Shown: in pieces, positions 17,036-25,725 of the stretch
Layout of the letters: each line of letters opens with the position of its first letter
Numbering within the stretch: position 1 is the stretch's first letter
DNA from: DASUAS01 sp963841415
Lineage (GTDB): Bacteria > Actinomycetota > Acidimicrobiia > IMCC26256 > DASPTH01
DNA: 64,000 bases
Assembly: GCA_963841415.1 (NCBI GenBank)
Contig: CAWJCN010000001.1
Span: 806,001-870,000 of the forward strand
Direction of reading: 5' to 3'
Translations under genes and position numbers: made by a program
The notes under the pieces: generated by a model
Seen by the model: the letters and a program-made list of their open reading frames with translations, nothing else
What the model was told of the DNA's origin: nothing
The model's database searches: none

Positions 17036-17878
17036 GTGCGGCGGCTGCGCGAGCTCCTGCGTGACCCACGTGCACGCGCGGCCGAACAGGCCTTCGTGGT
17101 GGAAGGCCCGCGCGCGGTGGGTGCCGTGCTCGACCGCGGCGCGCGCTTCGAGAGCGTGTTCCTCGGCCCCGGAGCCGACCACGCCTTCCCGGCGCTGTGC
17201 GAGCGACTCGCAGGTGAGGGTGTCGAGATCTTCGTCCTGAAGCAGGGCGTCATCGAGAAGGTGGGCAGCACCCGCACCCCGCAGCCGGTGCTTGCCGTCG
17301 CTCCGTGCCCTGCAGTCGACCGCACCGCGCTGGCAGGAGACGGGCTGGTGCTCGTGGCGTTCGGCGTCGCCGATCCCGGCAACCTCGGCACGCTCGTGCG
17401 CAGTGCCGAGGCCGCGGGTGCCGCGGCAATCCTGCTCGGGCCCGGATCGGTCGACGCCTACAATCCCAAAGTCGTTCGGGCGTCGGCCGGTGCGATCCTC
17501 GGGATCCCCGTGGTCGACGCGGAGTCGGAAGGATGGTCTGCGGTGGAGGCGCTCGACGCGCTCGGTGAGCTCGGCCGGCAGCGGCTGGGTGCCACCGCCG
17601 GTCGCGGCACGGCGTACACCGAGGTCGACTTCACCCGCCCCACCGCAGTCGTGCTCGGCAACGAGGCCCACGGGATCGCCCCCGAGGTCGACGCCTGCCT
17701 CGACGGCCACGTGCACGTCTCCATGGCCGGTCCCGCCGAGTCGCTCAACGTGGCGATGGCCGGCACCGTGCTCTGCTTCGAGTCCGCGAGGCAGCGCCAC
17801 TCTGCTTCTGGCGCGCCCGGACCGTCACAGACACGGCCCAGCGACGCCAAGACGTCGGGCGGCGGAGGCGACGCGTGA
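17036..17878 (+). CDS. SpoU/TrmH-family RNA 2'-O-methyltransferase (TsnR-like)
   Basis: About 280 residues. The N-terminal L30e-like substrate domain (FVVEGPRAVGAVLDRG) is followed by the SPOUT domain with motif 1 DPGNLGTLVRSAEAAG, motif 2 VVLGNEAHGI and motif 3 SMAGPAESLNVAMAG, which builds the knot that binds SAM. The target is probably 23S rRNA but cannot be fixed from sequence. The gene sits between rplT and pheS as in Mycobacterium, and its stop overlaps the pheS GTG. The start GTG at 17036 gives a slightly short N-terminus; the last 30 residues are non-conserved. Confidence 0.9.
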   Translation: MRRLRELLRDPRARAAEQAFVVEGPRAVGAVLDRGARFESVFLGPGADHAFPALCERLAGEGVEIFVLKQGVIEKVGSTRTPQPVLAVAPCPAVDRTALAGDGLVLVAFGVADPGNLGTLVRSAEAAGAAAILLGPGSVDAYNPKVVRASAGAILGIPVVDAESEGWSAVEALDALGELGRQRLGATAGRGTAYTEVDFTRPTAVVLGNEAHGIAPEVDACLDGHVHVSMAGPAESLNVAMAGTVLCFESARQRHSASGAPGPSQTRPSDAKTSGGGGDA

Positions 17879-18912
17879 GTGACCGGCTGCCCGACGGGTA
17901 CCTCGCCGCCGCCGCCGCCACGATCGCCGCCGCCACCGACGACGCCGAGCTGGCCGCGGCCGAGCGCGCGTACGCGGGCCGGGGCTCGGCGGTCTCCGAC
18001 CTCAAGAGCTCGATCAAGTCGCTCGACCCCGCCGACAGGCCCGTCGCCGGGAAGTTGGTGGCCGACACCACCGCGCGCATCGCCGAGCTGGTGGAAGCGC
18101 GACGAGCGGAGCTGGCGGTCGCGGAGGCCGCGCAGGCCGGGGAGCGCGACCGGCTCGACCTCACGCTCGGCGGTCACGGCCGCGAACGAGGCCACCTCCA
18201 CCTGGTCACCCAGGTGCAGCGGGAGCTCGAGGACATCTTCGTGGGCATGGGCTACCGGGTGGTCCAGGGCCCCGAGGTCGAAGACGACTGGCACAACTTC
18301 GAGGCGCTCAACATGGTGCCCGGCCACCCGGCCCGCTCCATGCAGGACACGCTCTACGTGGAGCTGGGCGAACCCGAGCAGGTGATGCTGCGCACGCACA
18401 CCTCGCCGGTGCAGATCCGCACGATGGAGGCGATCAAACCGCCGATCTTCGTCGTCGCGCCCGGGCGCACCTATCGCAACGAGACCCTCGACGCGCGGCA
18501 CTCGCCGGTGTTCCACCAGATCGAGGCGTTGGCCGTCGACCGGGGGATCACCCTGGCCGACCTCTTCGGCACCATCGAGACGTTCGTGCGGCGTCTCTTC
18601 GACGACGAGCGCATCCGCACCCGCTTCCGCCCCGACTTCTTCCCTTACACCGAGCCGTCAGCCGAGCTCGCGGTGAGCTGCATCTTCTGCGACGGCGCCG
18701 GGTGCCGCGTGTGCTCGCAGTCGGGCTGGATCGAGCTCGGCGGCTGCGGCATGGTCGATCCCAACGTGCTCGAAGGCGTGGGCATCGACTCCGAGGAGTA
18801 CACCGGGTTCGCGTTCGGCTTCGGCCTCGAGCGCATCGCGATGGTTCGCTACGACATCGACGAGATCAAGACGTTCTTCGACGGCGACGTGCGCTTCCTG
18901 GCGCAGTACTGA
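17875..18912 (+). CDS. pheS: Phenylalanyl-tRNA synthetase alpha subunit
   Basis: Charges tRNA-Phe as the catalytic half of the (alpha-beta)2 enzyme. The 345-residue chain has an N-terminal coiled coil (about 1-90) and the class II catalytic core: motif 2-like GRTYRNETLDARHSPVFHQIE and motif 3 GFGLERIAMV. A cysteine-rich insert, CIFCDGAGCRVC (about 260-275), could bind zinc as in other bacterial PheS proteins. GTG start overlapping the previous stop (GTGA). pheT follows after nine bases. Confidence 0.97.
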   Translation: MSDRLPDGYLAAAAATIAAATDDAELAAAERAYAGRGSAVSDLKSSIKSLDPADRPVAGKLVADTTARIAELVEARRAELAVAEAAQAGERDRLDLTLGGHGRERGHLHLVTQVQRELEDIFVGMGYRVVQGPEVEDDWHNFEALNMVPGHPARSMQDTLYVELGEPEQVMLRTHTSPVQIRTMEAIKPPIFVVAPGRTYRNETLDARHSPVFHQIEALAVDRGITLADLFGTIETFVRRLFDDERIRTRFRPDFFPYTEPSAELAVSCIFCDGAGCRVCSQSGWIELGGCGMVDPNVLEGVGIDSEEYTGFAFGFGLERIAMVRYDIDEIKTFFDGDVRFLAQY

Positions 18913-18921
18913 GGCAGCACG

Positions 18922-21342
18922 ATGCGCGCACCGCTCTCCTGGATCCGCGACTTCACGCCACTGCCGGTCGACGCGCCCGTCGCGGACATCGTCTCCGCGC
19001 TCAACCAGCTCGGGCTCGAAGTCGAGGGCGTCGAGCAGCCCGGCGAGGAGATCACCGGCGTGGTCGCGGCGCGGGTGCTCGACGTCATGGCGCATCCGAA
19101 CGCGGAAAAGTTGTCGCTGGTCGACATCACCACCGGCGACGCCGAGACGCGAGTCGTGTGCGGCGCGCCGAACGTCGTCGCCGGCATGGTGGTGCCGTAC
19201 GCGGCGTCGGGCGCGACGCTACCTGGCGGTTTCACCCTCGAACGGCGCAAGATCCGCGGCGAGGTCAGCGACGGCATGCTGTGCTCGGCGAAGGAGCTCG
19301 GCCTCGGCGACGATCACTCGGGCATCCTCGGTCTCGACGCCGCCACCGAGCTCGGACACGACGTGCGCGACGTGCTCGGCCTCGACGACGTGATCGTCGA
19401 CCTCGCGGTGACCCCCAACCGTCCCGACGCCATGTGCATCGTCGGCGTCGCCCGAGAGCTCGCGGCCCACTTCTCGCTCGACTTCGTCGTGCCCGAGCCG
19501 GTCGGGCTGGCCGACGCCGCGGTGAGGAGCGACATCACCGTGGTGATCGAGGACGAGGCCCGGTGCCCGCGTTACCTCGGGCGCGTCGCACGCGTCACCA
19601 TGGGCGAGTCGCCCGCGTGGATGGCGCAACGGTTGGTGAAAGCGGGCATGCGACCGATCAGCAACGTGGTCGACGTCACCAACTACGTGCTGCTGGAGCG
19701 CAACCAGCCGTTGCACGCGTTCGACCTCACTCGCCTCGCCGGCCGCGGCATCGTGGTGCGCCTCGCCGACGAGGGCGAGACCATGACCACGCTCGACGAC
19801 GTCGAGCGCTCCCTCACCGGCGAAGACCTCCTGATCTGCGACGCCGAGCGCGCGCCGCAGGCCATCGCGGGGATCATGGGCGGGTCGACCTCGGAGGTTT
19901 CGGAGGAGACCAGCGAGATCCTCTTGGAGTCGGCCTACTTCGAGCGCATGGGCATCGCCCGCAGCTCGAAGCGCCTGAAGCTGCGCAGCGAGTCGAGCGC
20001 CCGGTTCGAGCGCGGCATCGACCCCGACGCGATCGCCGCGAATGCGGAACGGGCGATGGAGCTGCTCGTCGAGGTGGCGGGCGCGCGGGTGGCCGCCGAC
20101 GCGGTCGACGTGTATCCGTCACCGGTCGAGCGGACGCGCGTCCGGGTGCGCGCGGCGCGGGTGAACGCCGTGCTCGGCACCGACCTCGACGCCGAAGACG
20201 TGTGGGATTCGTTGGCGCCACTCGGGATCGACTTCGACTCGTCGGATGATGACGACGACGACGCCGTCGTCGCGATCGTGCCCACCTTCCGGCCGGACCT
20301 CGAACGCGAGATCGACCTGGTCGAGGAGGTCGCGCGCCGGATCGGGTTCGACCGCATCGGTCGCACGCTGCCCGACACCCACGGGCAGGTCGGCATGCTC
20401 ACCGTCCGTCAACAGGAGCGGCGCGCGGTCGCCGACGCGCTCGTCGGTATCGGCCTCTCGGAGGCGATCACGCTCTCGTTGGTGTCGCCCGCCGACCTGG
20501 AGCGTGCCGGCGCGCCCGTCGACCGGATCGTGCGCGCGACGAATCCGTTGCGGGCCGAGGAGTCGGTGCTGCGCACTGCAGTCCTCCCGGGGCTGCTGCG
20601 CGCCGTCGCCGGCAACCGGGCCCAGGGCCTCGCCGACGTCGCCCTCTTCGAGACGGGTCGGGTCTTCCTCACGCCCGTGGCCGTGCCGCCGTCGGGCGGC
20701 GCGCCCCTGCCGGACGAGCCCGAGCACGTCGCCCTCGCCTGGGCGGGGTTGGTGCGACGACGCCCCGTGGAAGACGACCGTCCCGTCGACGTCTACGACG
20801 CGGTGGACGCGGTGCAGGTCGTGCTCGACGCGCTCGGCATCCACGACGCCGCGCTCGTGCCTGACACGCTCACCGGTCTGCGCGTCGGGCGTGCGGCGCG
20901 TGTGGTGGTCGACGGTCGCGACGCCGGCACGGTCGGCGAGGTCGCACCGGAGGTGCTCGCCGCGCTCGGTCTCGCCGCGCCGGTGGTCGCTGCCGAGCTG
21001 GAGCTCGACGCGTTGCTCGACGCGGCTCGCCACGACCGCACGTTCCGCGCGCCGTCACGGTTCCCGGCGTCGAGCATCGACCTCGCGTTCGTGCTCGCCG
21101 ACGACATCGCCGCGGCCGACGTGCTCGCCACCTTGCGGCGCGCGGTCGGCGACGCGCTCGAGGACGTCGGGCTCGTCGACGTCTACACCAGCGATGCGTT
21201 CGGCACCGGCCGCCGCAGCCTGGCGTTCACCCTGCGGTTCCGCGTGCCCGACCGCACGCTCACCAACGCCGACGTCGGCGCGCTGCGCCAGCAGGCGATC
21301 GACGCAGTCGTTTCGGCGCACCGGGCCGAGCTGCGCGGCTGA
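18922..21342 (+). CDS. pheT: Phenylalanyl-tRNA synthetase beta subunit
   Basis: The 806-residue partner of PheS, carrying editing and tRNA-binding functions. Domains in order: N-terminal part with the EMAP-like tRNA-binding domain (about 40-150: GVVAARVLDVMAHPNAEKL), the B3/B4 editing domain (about 210-370: NVVDVTNYVLLE, AIAGIMGG), the B5 domain (about 400-470), a catalytic-like domain (from about 480) and the C-terminal anticodon-binding FDX domain (RFPASSIDLAFVL to the end). All domains are present. Only nine bases separate it from pheS. Confidence 0.97.
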   Translation: MRAPLSWIRDFTPLPVDAPVADIVSALNQLGLEVEGVEQPGEEITGVVAARVLDVMAHPNAEKLSLVDITTGDAETRVVCGAPNVVAGMVVPYAASGATLPGGFTLERRKIRGEVSDGMLCSAKELGLGDDHSGILGLDAATELGHDVRDVLGLDDVIVDLAVTPNRPDAMCIVGVARELAAHFSLDFVVPEPVGLADAAVRSDITVVIEDEARCPRYLGRVARVTMGESPAWMAQRLVKAGMRPISNVVDVTNYVLLERNQPLHAFDLTRLAGRGIVVRLADEGETMTTLDDVERSLTGEDLLICDAERAPQAIAGIMGGSTSEVSEETSEILLESAYFERMGIARSSKRLKLRSESSARFERGIDPDAIAANAERAMELLVEVAGARVAADAVDVYPSPVERTRVRVRAARVNAVLGTDLDAEDVWDSLAPLGIDFDSSDDDDDDAVVAIVPTFRPDLEREIDLVEEVARRIGFDRIGRTLPDTHGQVGMLTVRQQERRAVADALVGIGLSEAITLSLVSPADLERAGAPVDRIVRATNPLRAEESVLRTAVLPGLLRAVAGNRAQGLADVALFETGRVFLTPVAVPPSGGAPLPDEPEHVALAWAGLVRRRPVEDDRPVDVYDAVDAVQVVLDALGIHDAALVPDTLTGLRVGRAARVVVDGRDAGTVGEVAPEVLAALGLAAPVVAAELELDALLDAARHDRTFRAPSRFPASSIDLAFVLADDIAAADVLATLRRAVGDALEDVGLVDVYTSDAFGTGRRSLAFTLRFRVPDRTLTNADVGALRQQAIDAVVSAHRAELRG

Positions 21343-21347
21343 GCCTC

Positions 21348-21380
21348 GGCGCTCGTCGCCCCTTGGAAGTCCCGAGCGCC
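21348..21380 (+). terminator. Hairpin after pheT, possible terminator
   Basis: GGCGCTCG (21348-21355) pairs perfectly with CGAGCGCC (21373-21380) across a 17-nt loop, just after the pheT stop. No U-run follows, so intrinsic termination is uncertain. Confidence 0.4.
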
Positions 21381-21408
21381 CGGCGGGCGGCGCTGCAAGA
21401 CTGAGAGC

Positions 21409-22494
21409 ATGTTCGAACGCTTCAGCGACGATGCCCGCCGCGTCGTCGTGCTCGCGCAAGAGGAAGCGCGCCTTCTCGGTCACTCACACATCGGGACGGA
21501 GCACCTCCTGTTGGCGCTCTCGCAGCTCGAAGCTGGTATCGCGGCCCAGACCCTCCGGTTCTTCGCGATCACTCACCAGCGTCTCCGGATCCAGGTCGAG
21601 GAGTTCGTGGGGCTGAGCGCGAGCTCGCCGTCCGGGCACGTCCCGTTCACGCCCCGGGCCAAGAAGGTGCTGGAGCTGTCGTTGCGCGAGGCGTTGGCGC
21701 TCGGCGACGGCCACATCGGATCGGAGCACATCCTCCTCGGCGTGGCTCGCGAGGGTACCGGCGTCGGGATCCGGATCCTCGAGGAGCTCGACGTCACGCC
21801 CGCGGCACTCCGCGCCAAGGTGGAGGAGCTGCGGCGGGAGCAGGGCGACGAACCGCGGCGCGCCAGCTTCACCGCACGTGCCGATCCACCGATGGCGAGA
21901 GCAAGGGGCCGAGCGGTGCTGCCGTCCTGGAGCGGGCCGGCGAATCGGCCCGTCGCGAGGTGCTCGTTCTGCGGTCGTGACGAGTCCCGCTGCGAGCACG
22001 TGCTCGTCGCCGGTGGGGTGCGCCTGTGCTCCGTCTGCGCACTCGCCGCAGTCGCGCAGCTCGGCGCGCTACCGGTCGACGCGCCCAGACTCGTGCGGTT
22101 CGAGCGTCACACGTCGGCGCCCACCGACAAGGACGCCGCGGTCGCCGCCATCGAGCGCGCCTTCGACGCGGTCTTCGGTCCGCTGAGCGTCGCGCCGCTG
22201 GACGCGGTCTGGGCGGTCGAAAGCGGCGACGCATGCCTCGAATTGATCGAAACCCTCCGCGCGGGCGCCGAGTACGCGCCGGTCGCGGTCAGCGACATCA
22301 CCGTCGAACGGGTGCGCTTCCTCGACGAGGATGAGGCTGAGGTCAGCCTCGGGATTTGGATTGCCGGCAACCAGCAGCCGATGCTCCAGCCGGCGCACGC
22401 GGTGATCGAGGGCGGTACGTGGAAGGTGCGTCGATCGACGGTGGAGCACTTCGCTCGGCAAGCTCGTCAGTTCCGGCGTCCACCGCCAGACTGA
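21409..22494 (+). CDS. Clp N-domain / zinc finger / NTF2-like fusion protein without ATPase
   Basis: A 361-residue protein with three parts. Residues 1-150 are two Clp-N repeats of ClpC type (MFERFSDDARRVVVLAQEEA, HIGTEHLLLAL, HIGSEHILLGV). About residues 184-210 form a four-cysteine finger (CSFCGRDESRCEH, then RLCSVC) like the ClpX zinc-binding domain. The remainder looks like an NTF2/SnoaL-type fold. No Walker motifs or ClpP loop exist, so it is not a chaperone ATPase; it may act as a substrate- or adaptor-binding partner of Clp machines. An AAGACT hexamer six bases before the ATG could be a weak -10 box. Its 3' 152 bases overlap the convergent membrane-protein gene. Confidence 0.8.
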   Translation: MFERFSDDARRVVVLAQEEARLLGHSHIGTEHLLLALSQLEAGIAAQTLRFFAITHQRLRIQVEEFVGLSASSPSGHVPFTPRAKKVLELSLREALALGDGHIGSEHILLGVAREGTGVGIRILEELDVTPAALRAKVEELRREQGDEPRRASFTARADPPMARARGRAVLPSWSGPANRPVARCSFCGRDESRCEHVLVAGGVRLCSVCALAAVAQLGALPVDAPRLVRFERHTSAPTDKDAAVAAIERAFDAVFGPLSVAPLDAVWAVESGDACLELIETLRAGAEYAPVAVSDITVERVRFLDEDEAEVSLGIWIAGNQQPMLQPAHAVIEGGTWKVRRSTVEHFARQARQFRRPPPD

Positions 22495-23230
22495 GCGCGA
22501 GCCGGCGTCGGTGGCGGCGTTCGATCAGCCAGTCGACGCCGAGCGCGACCGCGAAGAGGATCGTGGCGACCACGGCGTCGAGCCAGTAGTGATTTGCGGT
22601 GAGCACGATGGCCGCGAGCGTGATCACGGGGTGCGCGAGCACGAGGAAGCGCCAGCGGCTCTTCGTCGCGATGAGCAGCGCCCACGCGATCACGAGCGCC
22701 CACCCGAAGTGCAGCGACGGCATCGCCGCGAACTGGTTGGCGAAGCCCTTGTACGGGCTGCCCGCGCCGTACGACGCCGGCCCGAACACCCGGGCGGTGT
22801 CCACGAAGCCGAGATCGGGGAACATGCGCGGCGGTGCGAGTGGCATGAGCAGGTGCACCGACATCCCCGCCACCGTGATGACGATCATCACGTTGCGGAA
22901 CCGACGGTACGTCGACGGGTGACGTACGTAGAGCCAGATGAACGCGGCGGCGGTCACGGCGACGTGTGCGACGAGGTAGTACACGTTGAGGAAGCGGATC
23001 AGCGCGGTGTCGTGGACGACGAGATCCTGGAGCCGCGCCTCGCTGAACACACCGAGCGAGCGCTCGAGGCTGATGACGTCGCGCGCGTTGTGCAACGCGT
23101 CGCTCACGTGCCCCTTGGTGAAGAAGCGCCCGTACTTGTAGGCGAGCAGCAACGTGACGACCAGGGCGAGCTCACGGAGGAGTGAGCCGCCGAAGCGGGA
23201 GTGCCACCAACGCCGAGCCGTCACCACCAC
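22343..23230 (-). CDS. PAP2/Aur1-type membrane phosphatase-like protein
   Basis: A 295-residue integral membrane protein with about six hydrophobic segments between residues 15 and 235. The phosphatase-type active-site blocks resemble inositolphosphotransferase-like PAP2 proteins: PLAPPRMFPDLGF, then AMPSLHFGWAL (catalytic His) and NHYWLDAVVA (second His). These enzymes act on lipid-linked phosphate groups at the membrane. The start is one of three consecutive GTG codons. The C-terminal 50 residues are hydrophilic and lie antisense to the Clp-N gene. Probably co-transcribed with the PPOX-like gene 42 bases upstream. Confidence 0.82.
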   Translation of the reverse strand: MVVTARRWWHSRFGGSLLRELALVVTLLLAYKYGRFFTKGHVSDALHNARDVISLERSLGVFSEARLQDLVVHDTALIRFLNVYYLVAHVAVTAAAFIWLYVRHPSTYRRFRNVMIVITVAGMSVHLLMPLAPPRMFPDLGFVDTARVFGPASYGAGSPYKGFANQFAAMPSLHFGWALVIAWALLIATKSRWRFLVLAHPVITLAAIVLTANHYWLDAVVATILFAVALGVDWLIERRHRRRLALSLAVDAGTDELAERSAPPSIDAPSTYRPRSPRAPAGASAAGCRQSKSRG

Positions 23231-23272
23231 TGGTCCGTACCCAACGCCCGCGAGGGTGATGTATTCCGGACG

Positions 23273-23743
23273 CTACTGCCGTCGCACCTGCCAGGGCACG
23301 TGACCGGGCTTCCACGCATCGATCACCATGAAGTCGTCCTCGACCCGGGCCACGGAGGCGCCGGTCACGTCGGCCCGGAACAGCGCCATGCCGCTCGGCG
23401 GCAGATCCATGGGGAGTCGCTCGACGAACCGGGCGATGGTGCCGTCATCGGTCACGAGGACCGCCGTCCCGCCCAACTTGGCATCGCCGTCGACGAGGTC
23501 CACGTCGGGTGCACTGTGGAGCGAGAAGCGGGGATCCCGGCGGAGGTCGTCAGCCTTGCGGGAGTCGGGCATCATCGCCAGCCACAGCTCCCCGTCGCCG
23601 AAGTGGGCCTCGAGCCCGGTGAGGCGGGGAGCGCCGTCGCCGCGGAGGGTCCCCAGGATCGAGTGGCGTGACGCCAGGAGCCGAGCCTCGACTGCGTGTG
23701 CCAGGTCGGGTGCCTCCTGTTCGAATCGGTGCCACGCGACCAC
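23273..23743 (-). CDS. Pyridoxamine 5'-phosphate oxidase-fold protein
   Basis: About 156 residues from the GTG at 23743. The split-barrel flavin-binding fold is suggested by ILGTLRGDGAPRLTGLEAHFGDGELWLAMMPDSRKADDLRRDPRFSLHS split over its strands, typical of F420- or FMN-dependent PPOX proteins in actinobacteria. The C-terminus (FMVIDAWKPGHVPWQVRRQ) is also typical of the family. The frame is open further upstream, but that part overlaps the divergent J-domain gene. Substrate unknown. Confidence 0.8.
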   Translation of the reverse strand: MVAWHRFEQEAPDLAHAVEARLLASRHSILGTLRGDGAPRLTGLEAHFGDGELWLAMMPDSRKADDLRRDPRFSLHSAPDVDLVDGDAKLGGTAVLVTDDGTIARFVERLPMDLPPSGMALFRADVTGASVARVEDDFMVIDAWKPGHVPWQVRRQ

Positions 23744-23782
23744 GGCGAGCAGTTTCGCAGGCCGCGGGAGCACAATGGACGG

Positions 23783-24532
23783 GTGGCCATCCGGCAACCG
23801 CTCGGCGACCTCTACGAGGAGCTCGGGGTGGCGCGCGACGCCTCCCGGGGGGACATCGCCGCGGCGTACCGGGCCCGGGCCAAGGAGCTGCACCCGGACA
23901 CCCGCCCGGTCGACGCCGAAGCCACCCAGCGGTTCGCGCGAGTCGGCGCCGCGTACCGCGTGCTGTCCGATCCCGCCGAACGGGCGCGTTACGACGCCAC
24001 CCTGCTCGCGCGATCACCTCCGCCGACGTTCGCCTCGGCGACGGTCGCCGCGCCGGCGGCGGTCGGCGCACCGCCCAAGCCGCGCCGGCTGAGCCGGAAG
24101 GGCGCCCGGTGGTGCGTGTGGGGTGGCGGCGCGCTGATCGTGCTCGGGCTCGTCGTCGGGGGGTTCGTGTTCTCGCTCCAGCGTCACGATGCCGACCTGC
24201 GGGCCCACGGTGTGGCGACGACCGCGGTCGTGATCCCGGTCAACGGCGAACGCCGCCTCGAGTTCGAGACCCGTGACGGCACGGTCGTGCGGGCGACCGA
24301 GGCGGTGAAGACGGGCGAGGAGCAACCGGCTGTCGGCTCGAAGGTGCGCATCCACTACGACCCGAAGGATCCCACCTCGATCGTCACCGACGAGAGCCAC
24401 ACCGGTCGCGACGTCACGCTCTGGATCGTCGCGGTGAAGCTCACGCTCGGCGGCGCGGTGCTCCTCTGGTTCGGCGCCCGCGCGCTGCGCCGCTTGCGTG
24501 TCGCCCCATTTGGCGTGGCTGGTACGGGATAG
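23783..24532 (+). CDS. Membrane-anchored J-domain protein with DUF3592-like domain
   Basis: About 249 residues from the GTG at 23783. An N-terminal J-domain (about 5-65) includes the HPD motif in KELHPDTRP, which stimulates Hsp70 ATPase, and ends FARVGAAYRVLSDPAERARYD. A first transmembrane helix (GGGALIVLGLVVGGFVF, about 112-132), an extracytoplasmic beta-rich DUF3592-like domain (HGVATTAVVIPV to VRIHYDPKDPTSIV) and a second transmembrane helix near the C-terminus follow. This would place the J-domain in the cytoplasm beside the membrane. Divergent from the PPOX gene, 39 bases apart. Confidence 0.82.
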   Translation: MAIRQPLGDLYEELGVARDASRGDIAAAYRARAKELHPDTRPVDAEATQRFARVGAAYRVLSDPAERARYDATLLARSPPPTFASATVAAPAAVGAPPKPRRLSRKGARWCVWGGGALIVLGLVVGGFVFSLQRHDADLRAHGVATTAVVIPVNGERRLEFETRDGTVVRATEAVKTGEEQPAVGSKVRIHYDPKDPTSIVTDESHTGRDVTLWIVAVKLTLGGAVLLWFGARALRRLRVAPFGVAGTG

Positions 24533-24560
24533 TCGCCCACCGACCACGCCGACAGCGATC

Positions 24561-24587
24561 GCATAGATATGCAGATGTGTGTATACT
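24561..24587 (+). promoter_or_regulatory. argC promoter with candidate ArgR operator
   Basis: TATACT at 24582-24587 is a near-consensus -10 box seven bases before the argC ATG at 24594, so the transcript is probably leaderless. An inverted repeat GCATA-GA-TATGC (24561-24572) lies in the -35 region, resembling the AT-rich half-sites of ArgR operators. The operon encodes ArgR. Operator identity is inferred. Confidence 0.55.
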
Positions 24588-24593
24588 GCGGCG

Positions 24594-25631
24594 ATGGCCT
24601 ACCGGGCGGCAGTCGTGGGGGGATCGGGGTACACGGGAGCTGAGCTCCTACGCCTCCTCGCGGGCCACCCGGACGTCGAGGTGGCGCTCGTCACCGCCGA
24701 CTCCAACGCCGGCGCCCCGGTCACCGACCTCTACCCGTCGCTGGCCGCCTACGAGGGCATGACCTACGAGCGGGTCGCACCGGCCGACCTCGCCGGCCTC
24801 GACGTGGTGTTCCTGTGCCTCCCGCACGGCCAGTCGCAGGCCATCGCGGCCGACCTCGTCGACACCGTCGGTCACGTCGTCGACCTCGGCGCCGACTTCC
24901 GGCTGCCCGTTGCCGACTACGAGCAGTGGTACGGCGAGGCCCACTCCGCGCCCGCGTTGGTCGACCGGTTCGCCTTCGGCATGCCCGAGCTCTACCGCGG
25001 CGAGATCGTCGCCGCCCGGCACGTCGCGTCGCCCGGTTGCTACCCGACGAGCGCGGCGCTGGCGCTGGCGCCGGTGCTGGCCGCCGGTCTGGTCGAGCCG
25101 ACCGGGATCGTGGTCGACGCGGTGTCGGGCGTGTCCGGTGCCGGCCGCGGCCTGAAGGCCACCAGCCTCTTCGCCGAGGTGAGCGACAACGTCAACGCCT
25201 ACGGCCTGCTCACCCACCGCCACACCGCCGAGATGGAGCAGGCGCTCGGTCACGTCGCCGGCGAGCCGGTGCAGCTGCTGTTCACGCCTCACCTCGTGCC
25301 CATGACCCGGGGGATCCTCGCCACCTGCTACGCACGGCCCGTCGCCGGTGTGTCGTTGTCGACCGACGGCCTGCTCGCCGGGTACCGCGACTTCTACGCC
25401 GGGGAGCCGTTCGTGCACATCACCGACGGCTCGCCTGCCACGAAGGCGACGCTCGGATCGAACGCCGCGCACCTCACCGTGCGGTACGACCCGCGCACCA
25501 ACACCGTGCTCGCCATCGGCGCGCTCGACAACCTCGTGAAGGGCGCGTCAGGCCAGGCGATGCAGAACGCCAACCTCGTGCTCGGACTGCCCGAGACCAC
25601 CGGCCTCTCGACGATCGGACTCATGCCATGA
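24594..25631 (+). CDS. argC: N-acetyl-gamma-glutamyl-phosphate reductase
   Basis: Third step of arginine synthesis; reduces N-acetylglutamyl phosphate with NADPH. About 345 residues. The Rossmann start AAVVGGSGYTGAELLRLL, the catalytic cysteine in VASPGCYPTSAAL, and VSGVSGAGRG and HLVPMTRGILAT identify it. A GTG at 24579 is in frame but would overlap the promoter -10 box; the ATG at 24594 fits homology and a leaderless mRNA. First gene of argCJBDFR-GH. Confidence 0.96.
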   Translation: MAYRAAVVGGSGYTGAELLRLLAGHPDVEVALVTADSNAGAPVTDLYPSLAAYEGMTYERVAPADLAGLDVVFLCLPHGQSQAIAADLVDTVGHVVDLGADFRLPVADYEQWYGEAHSAPALVDRFAFGMPELYRGEIVAARHVASPGCYPTSAALALAPVLAAGLVEPTGIVVDAVSGVSGAGRGLKATSLFAEVSDNVNAYGLLTHRHTAEMEQALGHVAGEPVQLLFTPHLVPMTRGILATCYARPVAGVSLSTDGLLAGYRDFYAGEPFVHITDGSPATKATLGSNAAHLTVRYDPRTNTVLAIGALDNLVKGASGQAMQNANLVLGLPETTGLSTIGLMP

Positions 25632-25725
25632 GGCGAGTGACCGCGACGCAGGTACCCTGCGGCGCAACGAGCCGGTCGCCGAACGGCGCGCAGTGCGGCC
25701 CGGTGCGCAGCACCGTGAGTGGGCG

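Noticed and set aside
23720..23735. TGTTCGAATCGG resembling a tRNA T-arm
   Set aside because: It lies in the coding sequence of the PPOX-fold gene and no acceptor or anticodon stem pairs around it.
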